64,000 nt of DNA. Source: Paraburkholderia silviterrae. Lineage in GTDB: Bacteria > Pseudomonadota > Gammaproteobacteria > Burkholderiales > Burkholderiaceae. The stretch lies in the NCBI RefSeq assembly GCF_004353915.1, contig NZ_SMRP01000002.1, forward strand, positions 1 through 64,000, read 5' to 3'. The notes under the pieces are model-generated. The model did no database searches. It was not told the origin of the DNA and saw only the letters and a list, made by a program, of their open reading frames with translations. Made by a program: the position numbers and the translations under genes. Positions 52,041-63,432 of the stretch are shown here, one piece after another; the first letter of the stretch is position 1; every line of letters begins with the position of its first letter.

Positions 52041-52289
52041 GTTTGTCCGCTTTGGCAAGCGCGCAGACGGATTTTTTGTAACAAAACCGGACCCTTAGCA
52101 GGGATTTTGCTGTGAATCAAAGCGGGCTGGGGACCCGGTGTGATGGGGATAAAGCAGGGCCGGAAGGCGGAGTCCCGGCGGGCGCGGGAGGGGGCGGTTG
52201 GGGCAGGGAAGATGGGCGGCGAGCGGAAAACGGGGGCCGGAATGAGACCTGGGTCGCCGCTGGCGGAGAGGTCGTTGTGCGTGAGCGAC

Positions 52290-53162
52290 TCAGGCGGCGT
52301 CGGCTTCGAGTTCGCGCGTGCGTCGCGAAGGAATGCTCACGCATTCGACTCGCGCGTCGATGCCGAGCAGCGCCGCCGCGAGCATCCGCAAGTGGGCGCC
52401 GTCGCTCGTCGAGCAGAAGCGCGCCGGCGTGCCGCTGGCCGTGCTGCCGTCACCAGGGGTGGCCGGTTGGGCGCGCAAGCCATGCTGATCGAGCACGCGC
52501 TCGAGCTGGCGCGCGATGGCGACGCTCGTATCCACGAGCGTCATGCTCTCGCCCACGATCGAGCGGATGGCCATATCGAGAAAGGGGTAGTGCGTGCAGC
52601 CGAGCACGAGGGTGTCCGCGCCGGCGTCGAGCATCGGCTGCACGTAGCCGCGCAGCAGCTCGACGAGCGCCGGCGAGCTCACGTCGCAGCGCTCGACCGC
52701 TTCCACGAGGCCGTGGCCCGGCTGGCACAGCACGCGCAGATCGGCGGCGTGACGCTCGACCAGCGCCTGAAAACGCGCGCTGCGCAGCGTCACCTGGGTG
52801 GCGAGCACGCCGGCCACGCGCGACTTCGAGATCGATGCGGCGGGCTTGATGCCGGGCTCCACGCCCACGAGCGGGATGGACAGCCGTTCACGCACGAGCG
52901 CGATGGACTGCGCGGTCGCGGTATTGCAGGCCACGACGAGCGCCTTGGCTCCCTGCGCGACGAGCCATTCGCAGATGGCGAGCGTGCGGTCGGCGATGAA
53001 GTCGTCGTCGCGCGCGCCGTAGGGCGCATAGCGTGAGTCGGCCACATAGACGATCTGCTCGGCGGGCAAATGCGCGCGCACGGCGCGCAGCACCGAGAGG
53101 CCGCCGAGCCCGGAATCGAAGATGCCGATGGGCGCGTCGCAGTAGGAGGCCGTTGGGTTCAT
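52290..53162 (-). CDS. murI: Glutamate racemase
   Basis: Makes D-glutamate for peptidoglycan, 290 residues. IGIFDSGLGGLSVLRAV is the N-terminal signature; the catalytic cysteines are in VVACNTATAQ and LVLGCTHYPF. ATG at 53162 overlaps the bfr stop as TGATG, so it is translationally coupled to bfr. Downstream 52041-52289 is non-coding. Confidence 0.95.
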   Translation of the reverse strand: MNPTASYCDAPIGIFDSGLGGLSVLRAVRAHLPAEQIVYVADSRYAPYGARDDDFIADRTLAICEWLVAQGAKALVVACNTATAQSIALVRERLSIPLVGVEPGIKPAASISKSRVAGVLATQVTLRSARFQALVERHAADLRVLCQPGHGLVEAVERCDVSSPALVELLRGYVQPMLDAGADTLVLGCTHYPFLDMAIRSIVGESMTLVDTSVAIARQLERVLDQHGLRAQPATPGDGSTASGTPARFCSTSDGAHLRMLAAALLGIDARVECVSIPSRRTRELEADAA

Positions 53163-53641
53163 CAGGACTCGACCGAACCCATCGCCGATTGCTGGTAGTT
53201 CTGGATGCCGACCTTGTCGATGAGGTCGAGCTGGGTTTCGAGCCAGTCGATGTGCTCTTCGGTGTCGTCGAGGATCTTCACGAAAATCTCGCGCGAGATG
53301 AAGTCGCGCACGGACTCGCAATAGACGATGGCTTCCTTGCAGGTGGACTGCGAAATCTGCTCGAGCTTCAGATCGCATTCGAGGATTTCCTTGGTCTCTT
53401 CGCCGATCAGCAACTTGTGCAGGTCTTGCAGATTGGGCAGGCCGTCGAGCATGAAGATGCGCTCGATGAGCAAGTCGGCGTGCTTCATTTCGCCGATCGA
53501 TTCGTCGTACTCGTGCTTGCCGAGCTTCTCGAGGCCCCAGTGCTTGTACATGCGGGCATGCAGGAAATACTGATTGATGGCGGTCAGCTCGTTCTTGAGC
53601 TGCGCGTTCAGGTATTCGATGACTTTTTTATCGCCTTGCAT
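53162..53641 (-). CDS. bfr: Bacterioferritin
   Basis: Heme-containing iron-storage ferritin subunit of 159 residues. It has the ferroxidase ligands of Bfr in [22 protein letters not shown] and [21 protein letters not shown], the latter including Met52-type heme contact, and the helix [16 protein letters not shown] at 53641 follows GAAGGAAC. Coupled to murI by a 1-base overlap, an arrangement I would not have predicted from function. Confidence 0.96.
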   Translation of the reverse strand: MQGDKKVIEYLNAQLKNELTAINQYFLHARMYKHWGLEKLGKHEYDESIGEMKHADLLIERIFMLDGLPNLQDLHKLLIGEETKEILECDLKLEQISQSTCKEAIVYCESVRDFISREIFVKILDDTEEHIDWLETQLDLIDKVGIQNYQQSAMGSVES

Positions 53642-53794
53642 GATTTTGTTCCTTCTTTGGTGGGGCAGTAGTTCGAAGACTGGTTTCAAACAATAAACGC
53701 TCGATCCGTAAAAGCCAAGGCCAAATCTGCACCGAAATCCGGCCTGAATCAGGCATTTGTGCCGTCCTGCGAATTAATCTCAGTCCGCTTCGCG

Positions 53795-53849
53795 TTACTC
53801 AGTCGCTACTCGGCCATTACTCAGCCGATACTCGGCCGTTACTCAAGCG
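53795..53849. repeat. 22-bp tandem repeat, 2.5 copies
   Basis: TTACTCAGTCGCTACTCGGCCA-type units at 53795-53816 and 53817-53838 with a half unit to 53849, in the space between bfr and the fumarase terminator. Confidence 0.8.
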
Positions 53850-53862
53850 TTAATCAAAAAAA

Positions 53863-53883
53863 ACCGGGGCGCTGGGCCCCGGT
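53863..53883 (-). terminator. Terminator of the fumarase gene
   Basis: ACCGGGGC (53863-53870) pairs with GCCCCGGT (53876-53883), with an A run before it that is a T run on the minus strand. Confidence 0.85.
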
Positions 53884-53935
53884 CTTTGCATCGGCTGAAT
53901 CAACTACCAGCCGATCAACAGGCATCAGTTGCGCA

Positions 53936-55459
53936 TCAGGCCGTCGCGACCGGAATTTTGCCGATCTTCGCCTGCCATTCGGCGGGGCCGGTCTTGTGGA
54001 CCGAGGTGCCCGACGAATCCACGGCGACCGTCACCGGCATGTCCTGCACGTCGAACTCGTAAATGGCTTCCATGCCGAGGTCTTCGAACGCGAGGACCTT
54101 CGAGCCGCGGATCGCCTTCGAAACGAGGTAAGCCGCGCCGCCCACGGCCATCAGGTAGGCCGCCTTGTGCTTCTTGATCGCCTCGATCGCGACCGGGCCG
54201 CGCTCGGCCTTGCCCACCATCGAGATGAGGCCCGTTTGCGAGAGCATCAGCTCAGTGAACTTGTCCATGCGCGTGGCGGTGGTGGGGCCTGCCGGGCCGA
54301 CCACTTCGTCGCGCACCGGATCGACCGGGCCGACGTAGTAGATCACGCGGTTCTTGAAGTCCACCGGCAGCTTCTCGCCCTTGGCGAGCATGTCGGCGAT
54401 GCGCTTGTGCGCGGCGTCGCGGCCCGTGAGCATCTTGCCCGAGAGCAGGAGCGTCTGGCCCGGCTTCCACGAAGCGACTTCTTCAGGCGTGAGCGTGTTC
54501 AGATCGACGCGCTTGCTGGTTTCCGTGTTCGGTTCCCAGTTGACCTTCGGCCATGCGTCGAGCGACGGCGCTTCGAGCTTGGCCGGACCCGAGCCGTCGA
54601 GCACGAAGTGCGCGTGGCGCGTGGCGGCGCAGTTCGGGATCATCGCGACGGGCTTCGAAGCCGCGTGCGTGGGAGCCGCGTGAATCTTCACGTCGAGCAC
54701 GGTGGCGAGACCGCCCAGACCCTGCGCGCCGATGCCGAGCGCGTTGACCTTCTCGTGCAGTTCCACGCGCAACTCTTCGACCCAGTCCTTCGGGCCGCGC
54801 TTGATGATGTCCTGGATGTCGATGGATTCCATCAACGATTCCTTCGCCATCAGCATCGCCTTCTCAGCGGTGCCGCCGATGCCGATGCCGAGCATGCCCG
54901 GCGGGCACCAGCCCGCGCCCATCGTCGGCACGGTCTTGAGCACCCAGTCGACGATCGAGTCGGACGGGTTGAGCATCACGAACTTCGACTTGTTCTCCGA
55001 GCCGCCGCCCTTGGCCGCAACCTGAACGTCGACCTTGTCGCCCGGCACGATCTCGTAGTGGATCACGGCCGGCGTGTTGTCCTTCGTGTTCTTGCGGCCG
55101 CCTTCGGGCGGGCTCACGATCGAGGCGCGCAGCACGTTGTCCGGGTTCAGGTAACCGCGGCGCACGCCTTCGTTGATCATGTCGGTGACGCCCATCGTGG
55201 CACCGTCCCAGCGCACGTCCATGCCGACCTTCACGAAGATCGTGACGATGCCGGTGTCCTGGCAGATCGGGCGCTTGCCTTCGGCGCACATGCGGCTGTT
55301 CGTGAGGATCTGCGCGATCGCGTCCTTCGCGGCCGGGCTCTCTTCGAGCTCGTACGCGCGGCCGAGCGCCTCGATGTAATCCTGCGGATGGTAGTAGCTG
55401 ATGTATTGCAGCGAATCCGCAATGCTCTGGATCAGGTCTTCCTGTTTGATGACGGTCAT
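53936..55459 (-). CDS. fumA: Class I fumarate hydratase ([4Fe-4S])
   Basis: Iron-sulfur fumarase of the TCA cycle, 507 residues, with alpha and beta parts fused as in E. coli FumA/B. Cluster cysteines lie in RPICQDTGIVTIF, WCPPGMLGIGIGG and IPNCAATRHAHF; the conserved beta-half motif GPTTATRMDKF is present. ATG at 55459 starts MTVIKQEDLIQ; the frame upstream is not supported. Oxygen-sensitive, so its presence beside iron genes may be chance. Confidence 0.95.
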   Translation of the reverse strand: MTVIKQEDLIQSIADSLQYISYYHPQDYIEALGRAYELEESPAAKDAIAQILTNSRMCAEGKRPICQDTGIVTIFVKVGMDVRWDGATMGVTDMINEGVRRGYLNPDNVLRASIVSPPEGGRKNTKDNTPAVIHYEIVPGDKVDVQVAAKGGGSENKSKFVMLNPSDSIVDWVLKTVPTMGAGWCPPGMLGIGIGGTAEKAMLMAKESLMESIDIQDIIKRGPKDWVEELRVELHEKVNALGIGAQGLGGLATVLDVKIHAAPTHAASKPVAMIPNCAATRHAHFVLDGSGPAKLEAPSLDAWPKVNWEPNTETSKRVDLNTLTPEEVASWKPGQTLLLSGKMLTGRDAAHKRIADMLAKGEKLPVDFKNRVIYYVGPVDPVRDEVVGPAGPTTATRMDKFTELMLSQTGLISMVGKAERGPVAIEAIKKHKAAYLMAVGGAAYLVSKAIRGSKVLAFEDLGMEAIYEFDVQDMPVTVAVDSSGTSVHKTGPAEWQAKIGKIPVATA

Positions 55460-55527
55460 GGCTAGCTTCTGTGGGGACAGGGGTGTTTTGAATCGTGTGA
55501 TCGGCGCGCCGGTTTTACTCCGCGCAG

Positions 55528-56145
55528 TCAGTCTGATACGGCCGCCTCGCGCACTGCGGCGCTCGTGGGCACCGGATGGCGCGCGGCAAGGTCGTGGTAG
55601 TGCTCGGGGTGCGTATGCGTGGTGATGCGGTCGATCCACGCCATCACCAGCGCGGAGAGCAGGAAGGCCACGTGAATGGCCACTTGCCATATCACCGTGC
55701 GCTCGGAAACCGCGTCGGGATTGATGAAGGTTTTCAGCAGATGAATCGACGAAATGCTGATGAGCGCCATCGCGAGCTTCACTTTGAGCACGCCGGCGTT
55801 CACGTGGTCGAGCCATTCGGGCTCGTCGGGGTGGCCTTCGAGCCCCATGCGCGAGACGAAGGTTTCGTAGCCGCCCACGATCACCATGATGAGCAGGTTC
55901 GAGATCATCACCACATCGATCAGGCCGAGCACGGCGAGCATGATGCTCGTCTCGTCGAGCGACATGGCGTGGGTGACGAGGTGCCAGACTTCCTTCACGA
56001 ACAGCACGCAGTAGACGGTCTGCCCGACGATCAGCCCAAGATAGAGCGGCACCTGCAGCCAGCGGCTCATGAAGATGATGCTGGGCAGCAAGCGCATGCG
56101 GCGAGGGCGAGCGGCGGACGGCGGCTGGGGACGTGCAGCGGACAT
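55528..56145 (-). CDS. UPF0114/YqhA-family membrane protein
   Basis: Inner-membrane protein of 205 residues of the TIGR00645 (YqhA-like) family, function unknown. Hydrophobic segments are at about 25-48 ([21 protein letters not shown]), 60-95 and 150-185. [27 protein letters not shown] is the signature. The start [11 protein letters not shown] was chosen over a longer basic frame. Confidence 0.85.
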   Translation of the reverse strand: MSAARPQPPSAARPRRMRLLPSIIFMSRWLQVPLYLGLIVGQTVYCVLFVKEVWHLVTHAMSLDETSIMLAVLGLIDVVMISNLLIMVIVGGYETFVSRMGLEGHPDEPEWLDHVNAGVLKVKLAMALISISSIHLLKTFINPDAVSERTVIWQVAIHVAFLLSALVMAWIDRITTHTHPEHYHDLAARHPVPTSAAVREAAVSD

Positions 56146-56353
56146 GGGCGTTTCACGAGTGACGGAAATCGGGCGCGGACCTGGGCACGGGCGGCGTGGG
56201 GTGCGGCGACCGGGGCTCCTCTTGCCTCGTGGCGAGTTTCGAGTCCTTGTCGCGCTGCGCACGCCGCCTGGCCGCGAGGGCCGGGCGGGCGCTATTGTAA
56301 CGCGTTGGCGCGCCGCTTCGCCGGGACGCCGACAGGCGAGTATTACGAAATAC

Positions 56354-57277
56354 TTACGACGCCACGGGCGGCAGCCGCCTGGTCTTCAGGCTCGCGAGCG
56401 CGATGCCGCCGACCACGCAGGCGAGCGCGATGCCATGCGCGGGCGTGGGCCGCTCGCCAAGGAAGGCGATGCCGTATAGCGCCGCCGCCACCGGCAGCAC
56501 GGCGGTGAAGACCCCCGCGATGCTGCCCGGCACATGGCGGATGCCCATCATCCAGAGGCAGAACGAAAACACGCTGGCCGAGAGCCCATACCAGAGCACG
56601 AGTGCCCAGACGCTCGCGGGCACGCTCGCATAATCGGGCGACAGCGCGAACGACAGGGCGCTCGGCAACCCGACCGGCAGCATCAGCACAAAGCCGAACA
56701 GGTGGGTATATGCACAGATTTCGAGCGGCGCGAGCGTTTGCGTGAGCCGGCGCGAGAGGATCACATAGAACGATTCGCAGCACACCGCGCCCAGCACCAT
56801 CAGGTTGCCCACGAACGACCCCGCATCGGGCGATCCGCCATCGACATGCGCAAGATTGATGACGGCGATGCCCGCAATGGCGAGCGCGATCGACACGAAC
56901 GCCCGCGCGTCGGGCCGCTCGCGCAGGAAGAGCCACGAGAACAGCGCAACCACGGCCGGGATCGTGCTCGTGATGACGCCGGCTGCGACGGCGCTCGTGC
57001 GATGCACGCCGCCGAGCATCAGCAGCGTAAACCCGAATGTACCGAAGAGGGCCTGAAGGAACAGATTGATCCATTCGCCACGCTTCACGCGCCGCATGCG
57101 CGCGACGCGCAGCAGGGGCCAGAGCACGGCGAGCGCGATTACGAAGCGCAACAGCGCAAACAGAGGAACGGGTAAAAACGCAACGATCGTTTTGCCGATG
57201 CCAACATTGCTGCCCACCAGCAGCATGGCGGCGACAAGGAAAAGGGAATGACGGTTCAAGCTGGAATCCGGACACAC
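56354..57277 (-). CDS. EamA/DMT-superfamily transporter
   Basis: Ten-span transporter of 307 residues with two EamA repeats: an N-terminal repeat with [16 protein letters not shown] and a C-terminal repeat with [25 protein letters not shown]. It exports small metabolites or amino acids in known members; the substrate here is unknown. It begins at GTG (57277). A small gap separates it from the UPF0114 gene; the genes may be independent. Confidence 0.88.
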   Translation of the reverse strand: MCPDSSLNRHSLFLVAAMLLVGSNVGIGKTIVAFLPVPLFALLRFVIALAVLWPLLRVARMRRVKRGEWINLFLQALFGTFGFTLLMLGGVHRTSAVAAGVITSTIPAVVALFSWLFLRERPDARAFVSIALAIAGIAVINLAHVDGGSPDAGSFVGNLMVLGAVCCESFYVILSRRLTQTLAPLEICAYTHLFGFVLMLPVGLPSALSFALSPDYASVPASVWALVLWYGLSASVFSFCLWMMGIRHVPGSIAGVFTAVLPVAAALYGIAFLGERPTPAHGIALACVVGGIALASLKTRRLPPVAS

Positions 57278-57657
57278 AGATCAGTTAGCATTCTAAATGG
57301 CCGCTTAACTGACTGTCATCGTGTGGCGGTTCGCACACCCAGTCGGCACGCTCGTTCGACGATGCGCCATGCGCGAAGTTGTGCGCCGCGTAAGTAGCGG
57401 GTAAGTTGCTGCGCTTAATCTTGCGCGTGTGGGTCCGCGCGCGACGCCATACGAGCGCGATTGCGACTTGATGCAACTAGTTGCAACGCGAGGCGGGCCA
57501 GGCGGCCCGGCCGCAGGAATGAAAAATGCCGCGTACGCGCCGGGCATCGGAGCATCGAAGCCGGGGCGTGGCGGCGCAAGGAGACGGCGCGCGCAGGGAT
57601 CGAAGATCCTGTGCGCGTCCACGAGATTGACGTTTCATCTTCACCAAGGGGTTGTCG
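57278..57657. other. Control region between the EamA gene and acs
   Basis: A 380-base gene-free region holding the divergent promoters and the palindrome at 57472-57485. Confidence 0.6.
57472..57485 (+). promoter_or_regulatory. Palindrome upstream of acs
   Basis: TGCAACTAGTTGCA is a perfect 14-base palindrome, 172 bases before the acs ATG. TTGCAA-type half-sites are seen with some fatty-acid and acetate regulators; the factor is unknown here. Confidence 0.5.
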
Positions 57658-59635
<1,978 letters not shown>

Positions 59636-59640
<5 letters not shown>

Positions 59641-59679
59641 TTGCTGCTTTGATAGCTGCTTCGATAGCGGCTTGATTGC
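59636..59679 (+). repeat. 12-bp tandem repeat across the acs stop codon
   Basis: Units TTTGATTGCTGC, TTTGATAGCTGC, TTCGATAGCGGC and a partial TTGATTGC. The repeat is in frame with acs, so it makes a ladder of stops: TGA 59638, TGA 59650, TAG 59653 and TAG 59665. Confidence 0.88.
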
Positions 59680-59799
59680 ACTCCGATGGCCGGGGTGGGT
59701 GTTTCAACACTGACCCCGGGCACCGCGCGCCTCACTCCGGCCTCACGCAAGGCGGATGTTCCCAATTGCCGGCCATGCGCGTTTTTGCTAAACAGGCGC

Positions 59800-60165
59800 A
59801 TGGCCGCGCCACACCGCACACCGCAGAACAACATCAACCCCTTGCCTGAGCCGCCCGCGGTGAGCGAGGCGATGGCGCTCGCGCATCGCCGCTACTGGCG
59901 CTTCAACGTCGCGCTGATCGCCGTGCTCATGAGCATCGGTTTCGCCGTCTCGTTCATCGTGCCGTTGTTTGCGCGCGCCCTCGACGGCGTGCGTTTCGCC
60001 GGCTTCAGCCTGCCGTTCTATATCGGTGCGCAAGGGGCGATCCTCATCTATATCGTGCTCGTGGCCGTCTACATCGTGCTGATGCAGCGCGCCGACCGGG
60101 AGCTGCAAGCCGCGCGCGAAGCCGAAACGGCCATTCGCGACGCCAGCCAGGCGCCGCAACGATGA
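59800..60165 (+). CDS. DUF4212 small subunit of the sodium/solute symporter
   Basis: Membrane protein of 121 residues with two spans (NVALIAVLMSIGFAVSFIVPLFA and ILIYIVLVAVYIVLM). It is the DUF4212 family, which always accompanies a large SSS permease. Overlaps the next gene by 4 bases (ATGA). The start was chosen at MAAPHRTPQNN, where the family begins; upstream extension lacks a site. Confidence 0.87.
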   Translation: MAAPHRTPQNNINPLPEPPAVSEAMALAHRRYWRFNVALIAVLMSIGFAVSFIVPLFARALDGVRFAGFSLPFYIGAQGAILIYIVLVAVYIVLMQRADRELQAAREAETAIRDASQAPQR

Positions 60166-62180
60166 AGCTCGCGCACCGGCTGATCCGCTCCTACGCGCTC
60201 TATACGCTCGGCTTTCTCACCTTTGTCTTCGTGATGTGGCGTATCGAGCTCGCCACCGGCCCCGGCATGTGGATCGGTTACGTGTTCCTGTTCGTGCCGA
60301 TCGCCGTCTATGCCGTGATCGGGCTGCTCTCGCGCACCTCGGACCTCATCGAATACTACGTCGCGGGACGCCGCGTGCCCTCGCTCTTCAACGGCATGGC
60401 GACCGCCGCCGACTGGCTCTCGGCGGCCTCGTTCATCGGCCTCGCGGGCTCGCTCTACTCGACCGGCTACGATGGCCTCGCCTACCTGATGGGCTGGACG
60501 GGCGGCTACTGCCTCGTCGCGTTCCTGCTCGCGCCCTACGTGCGCAAGCTCGCGCGCTACACCATCGCGGACTTCCTCGGTACGCGCTTCTCGAGCAACC
60601 TCGTGCGCGCGCTTGCCGTGCTGGCGACGATCATCTGCTCGTTCGTCTATCTCGTCGCGCAGATCCAGGGCGTGGGGCTGATCGCGGTGCGCTTCATCGG
60701 CGTGGACTTCGCCATCGGCATCTTCTGCGGGCTGGCCGGCATTCTCGTGTGCTCTTTTTTGGGCGGCATGCGGGCGGTCACGTGGACTCAGGTCGCGCAA
60801 TACATCATCCTGATCGCGGCGATGCTGATTCCGGTTTCGTTGATCGCGCATCGAAATGGCCTTGGCTGGCTGCCGCAGCTCGATTACGGCAAGGTGATGC
60901 AGCGCGTGGAGGCGCTCGAGCGCGACGTGCGCGACACCAGCGCGGAGGCGAACGTGCGCGACGAGTACGCGCGCCGCGCGGCGCTCTGGCAAGCGCGGCT
61001 CGACGCGCTGCCGCAGTCGTATGCCGAGGAGCAGACGCGCCTCGTTGTTGCGCTCGCGGACATGCGCCGCCACAACGGCCCGCTGCGCGACATCGATTCG
61101 CTCGAGCACGAGATCGCGCATTTTCCGCGCGACCCCGAAGCCGCGCGCGTGGCGTGGACGCAGCAACGCGACGATCTGCTCGCGCGCGCCGCGCCGGCCG
61201 TGCCGATGCACGAACCGTTTCCCGCGGAGAACGACGAAGCGCGGCGCATCCACGAGCGCAATTTTCTTTCGCTGCTGCTGTGCCTCTCGCTTGGCACGGC
61301 GAGCCTGCCGCATATCCTCACGCGCTACAACACCACGACCACGGTGGCGTCGGCGCGGCGCTCGGTGGGGTGGACGCTGTTCTTTGTCGCGTTGTTCTAT
61401 TTGACGTTGCCGGTGCTCGCGGTGCTCATCAAGTTCGAGATCCTTTCGCACCTGGTGGGGCAGCACTTTGCCGACCTGCCGCATTGGGTGATGCAGTGGC
61501 GGCGCATGGAGCCGACCATGATCGGCGTAGCCGACATCAACGGCGACGGCATCGTGCACTGGAGCGACATCCAGATGCAGCCCGACATGGTGGTGCTCGC
61601 GGCGCCCGAGATCGCGGGGCTGCCGTATGTGATGTCGGGGCTCGTGGCCTCGGGCGCGCTCGCGGCGGCGCTTTCCACGGCGGACGGGCTGCTGCTCACG
61701 ATCTCGAACGTGCTCTCGCACGACGTGTACTACCACATGGTGGACCCGAATGCGTCGAGCCAGCGGCGCGTGACCATGTCGAAGATCCTGCTGCTGGGTG
61801 TGGCGCTGTTTGCTTCGTGGGTGGCTTCGCTGAACGCGGGGAATATTCTGTTTCTGGTGGGCGCGGCGTTTTCGCTGGCGGCCTCGAGTCTGTTTCCGGT
61901 GCTCGTGCTAGGCGTGTTCTGGAAGCGCACGACGCGGCTTGGTGCGGTGGCAGGGATGGTGGCCGGGCTTGCCGTGTGCATCTATTACATCGTATCGACG
62001 TATCCGTTCTTTACGCAGCTCACGGGCTTCGAAGGCGCGCGCTGGTTTGGCATCGAGCCGATCAGCTCTGGTGTGTTCGGCGTGCCGGCGGGCTTTCTGG
62101 CGACGATCGTTGTTAGCCTGATCGACCGCAAGCCGGATGAGTACTCGGTCGCGCTGGTGGATTATATTCGGCATCCTTAG
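60162..62180 (+). CDS. Sodium:solute symporter, ActP/VC_2705-like
   Basis: Large SSS-family permease of 672 residues, with about 13-14 membrane segments. It includes GYDGLAYLMGWTGGYCLVA, SLGTASLPHILTRYNTTTTV and SGALAAALSTADGLLLTISN, signatures shared with acetate permease ActP. A long hydrophilic insertion (about 235-360) is typical of the DUF4212-linked VC_2705 subfamily. With acs and the small subunit it suggests acetate or similar organic-acid uptake. Confidence 0.88.
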   Translation: MKLAHRLIRSYALYTLGFLTFVFVMWRIELATGPGMWIGYVFLFVPIAVYAVIGLLSRTSDLIEYYVAGRRVPSLFNGMATAADWLSAASFIGLAGSLYSTGYDGLAYLMGWTGGYCLVAFLLAPYVRKLARYTIADFLGTRFSSNLVRALAVLATIICSFVYLVAQIQGVGLIAVRFIGVDFAIGIFCGLAGILVCSFLGGMRAVTWTQVAQYIILIAAMLIPVSLIAHRNGLGWLPQLDYGKVMQRVEALERDVRDTSAEANVRDEYARRAALWQARLDALPQSYAEEQTRLVVALADMRRHNGPLRDIDSLEHEIAHFPRDPEAARVAWTQQRDDLLARAAPAVPMHEPFPAENDEARRIHERNFLSLLLCLSLGTASLPHILTRYNTTTTVASARRSVGWTLFFVALFYLTLPVLAVLIKFEILSHLVGQHFADLPHWVMQWRRMEPTMIGVADINGDGIVHWSDIQMQPDMVVLAAPEIAGLPYVMSGLVASGALAAALSTADGLLLTISNVLSHDVYYHMVDPNASSQRRVTMSKILLLGVALFASWVASLNAGNILFLVGAAFSLAASSLFPVLVLGVFWKRTTRLGAVAGMVAGLAVCIYYIVSTYPFFTQLTGFEGARWFGIEPISSGVFGVPAGFLATIVVSLIDRKPDEYSVALVDYIRHP

Positions 62181-62343
62181 CAAAGGCGTGATCTTTGCGG
62201 CATTACGCTGCGTAACGTGCGTTCAGGGCTGTGCCGCCAATGCCTTGTATTTCGCCGCTGTGGCCGGTGGGTGGGGGTGAGGGGAGATCGAGCGGTGCAG
62301 CGGCGGCACGGAGAGGTGCCGCCGCGCTTGCGAGGCGATACTG

Positions 62344-62670
62344 CTACGAGGCGGTGACGGAGGCGACCACAGCGCGGTTGTACGGTTGTGTGGTCGGTGC
62401 GCGGAATTTCCACTGTTGTCCCGGCTCAATGCCCGCGGCAGTCGCCGATGTGGTGCCAACGATCGCGCCGCTCGCATCGAGCAGGTTGATCGCGATCGTC
62501 GCGGTCTGAATCCTGGTTGCGGTCGTGTTGGTGGCCGTGCCGGTCACATAGCCATTACCGCCGCCACCATAGACGGTGGCACCCAGGTCGCTGATCTGCA
62601 GCGCATCGTTGGCCTGCGCTGCTGCCGCCGCGATGGTCAGGATAGCTCCGAGTATGAGCTTCTTCATCAT
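62344..62670 (-). CDS. Small exported protein, FxLYD-domain-like
   Basis: A 108-residue protein with a signal peptide (MMKKLILGAILTIAAAAAQA). The mature part fits the FxLYD beta-sandwich: GYVTGTATNTTATRIQTATIAINLLDASGAIVGTTSA, then PGQQWKFRAP. Function of the family is poorly known. GAGAGGGG lies before the ATG pair; the first ATG at 62670 is used. It is on the opposite strand to the symporter genes. Confidence 0.7.
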   Translation of the reverse strand: MMKKLILGAILTIAAAAAQANDALQISDLGATVYGGGGNGYVTGTATNTTATRIQTATIAINLLDASGAIVGTTSATAAGIEPGQQWKFRAPTTQPYNRAVVASVTAS

Positions 62671-63071
62671 GTAGACCCCTCTCGATAGTTGTGGGTCGTG
62701 ATATTGAAGCGCAGCGGCGTGTGACGTGGCTTGAGATGTATCAAGGTAAAGGGAAAGGGTGATTAGGTCGCAGGTTGGTGGTGTGGGGTTTGGATTTTCT
62801 GGTGGAACCCGGTCGCTGGATCGATTGACCTCGCGGCAAGTTTTTCGCGCTGGCATCTTCGGGCAATGGGATCGCCCAGATGACTACCCGACTCGGGAAC
62901 TGAGCGCGGTGACTGGGCATCGAGGTGCAGTGGCCGCATTTGGACCTTTAGCTATCTCGTCTTCGAGGCACCCATGTTCGTCGGCACTGTCCGGGAGAAC
63001 GGCGAAACGTCGGCATGTTGATCTGGATGAGCCCGAACGCGATCGCTCGATGCGCTGTACGACGCCGAATA
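62671..63071. other. Gene-free stretch before hicAB
   Basis: About 400 bases without a supportable gene on either strand. The promoter of the FxLYD gene is expected at the left and that of hicAB at the right. Confidence 0.55.
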
Positions 63072-63087
63072 CTGTATAAAAACACAG
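63072..63087. promoter_or_regulatory. LexA-like or HicB-operator palindrome, distal
   Basis: CTGTATAAAAACACAG obeys the CTGT-N8-ACAG rule of LexA boxes and resembles the imuA box at 22980. It shares TGTRTAAAAAYACA with the site at 63145, so it may instead be one of two operators of the HicB antitoxin. Confidence 0.55.
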
Positions 63088-63144
63088 TATTTCAGCATTG
63101 CGCGTACACACGAGCCCACATTAAATTTGGTGGTCGCGTGGTTT

Positions 63145-63160
63145 TGTGTAAAAATACACA
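63145..63160. promoter_or_regulatory. Operator-like palindrome next to hicA
   Basis: TGTGTA-AAAA-TACACA is a perfect inverted repeat, 16 bases before the hicA ATG. Likely a HicB binding site. Confidence 0.6.
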
Positions 63161-63176
63161 CGAGTGCATCGATAAT

Positions 63177-63359
63177 ATGAACTCATCCGGGCTAATCCGG
63201 ATGCTGGAGGGAGATGGTTGGCAACAGGTACGGGTTACCGGCAGCCATCATCACTTTAAGCACCCCGAAAAGGCAGGCCTCGTGACGGTGCCGCACCCGA
63301 AGAAGGATCTTCCGATCGGGACGGTCATGAGCATCCTCAAAGCCGCAGGCCTTAAGTGA
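63177..63359 (+). CDS. hicA: HicA-type mRNA interferase toxin
   Basis: Toxin of 60 residues with a double-stranded-RNA-binding-like fold. GWQQVRVTGSHHHFKHPEK carries the catalytic His (24-26), and PKKDLPIGTVMSILKAAGL is the family end. Start ATG 63177 lacks a strong site. Followed by hicB after 73 bases. Confidence 0.92.
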   Translation: MNSSGLIRMLEGDGWQQVRVTGSHHHFKHPEKAGLVTVPHPKKDLPIGTVMSILKAAGLK

Positions 63360-63432
63360 CTGGCTGCGCGCCAGCCCTTAGTCGCGGAACGCGTGAAAAG
63401 CGGAATCGTTCAACTTTACAAGGAAGGACAAC

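Noticed and set aside
62760..63079. Open frame of 106 codons before hicA
   Set aside because: No recognised motif, poor start context, and it runs through the hicAB control region.
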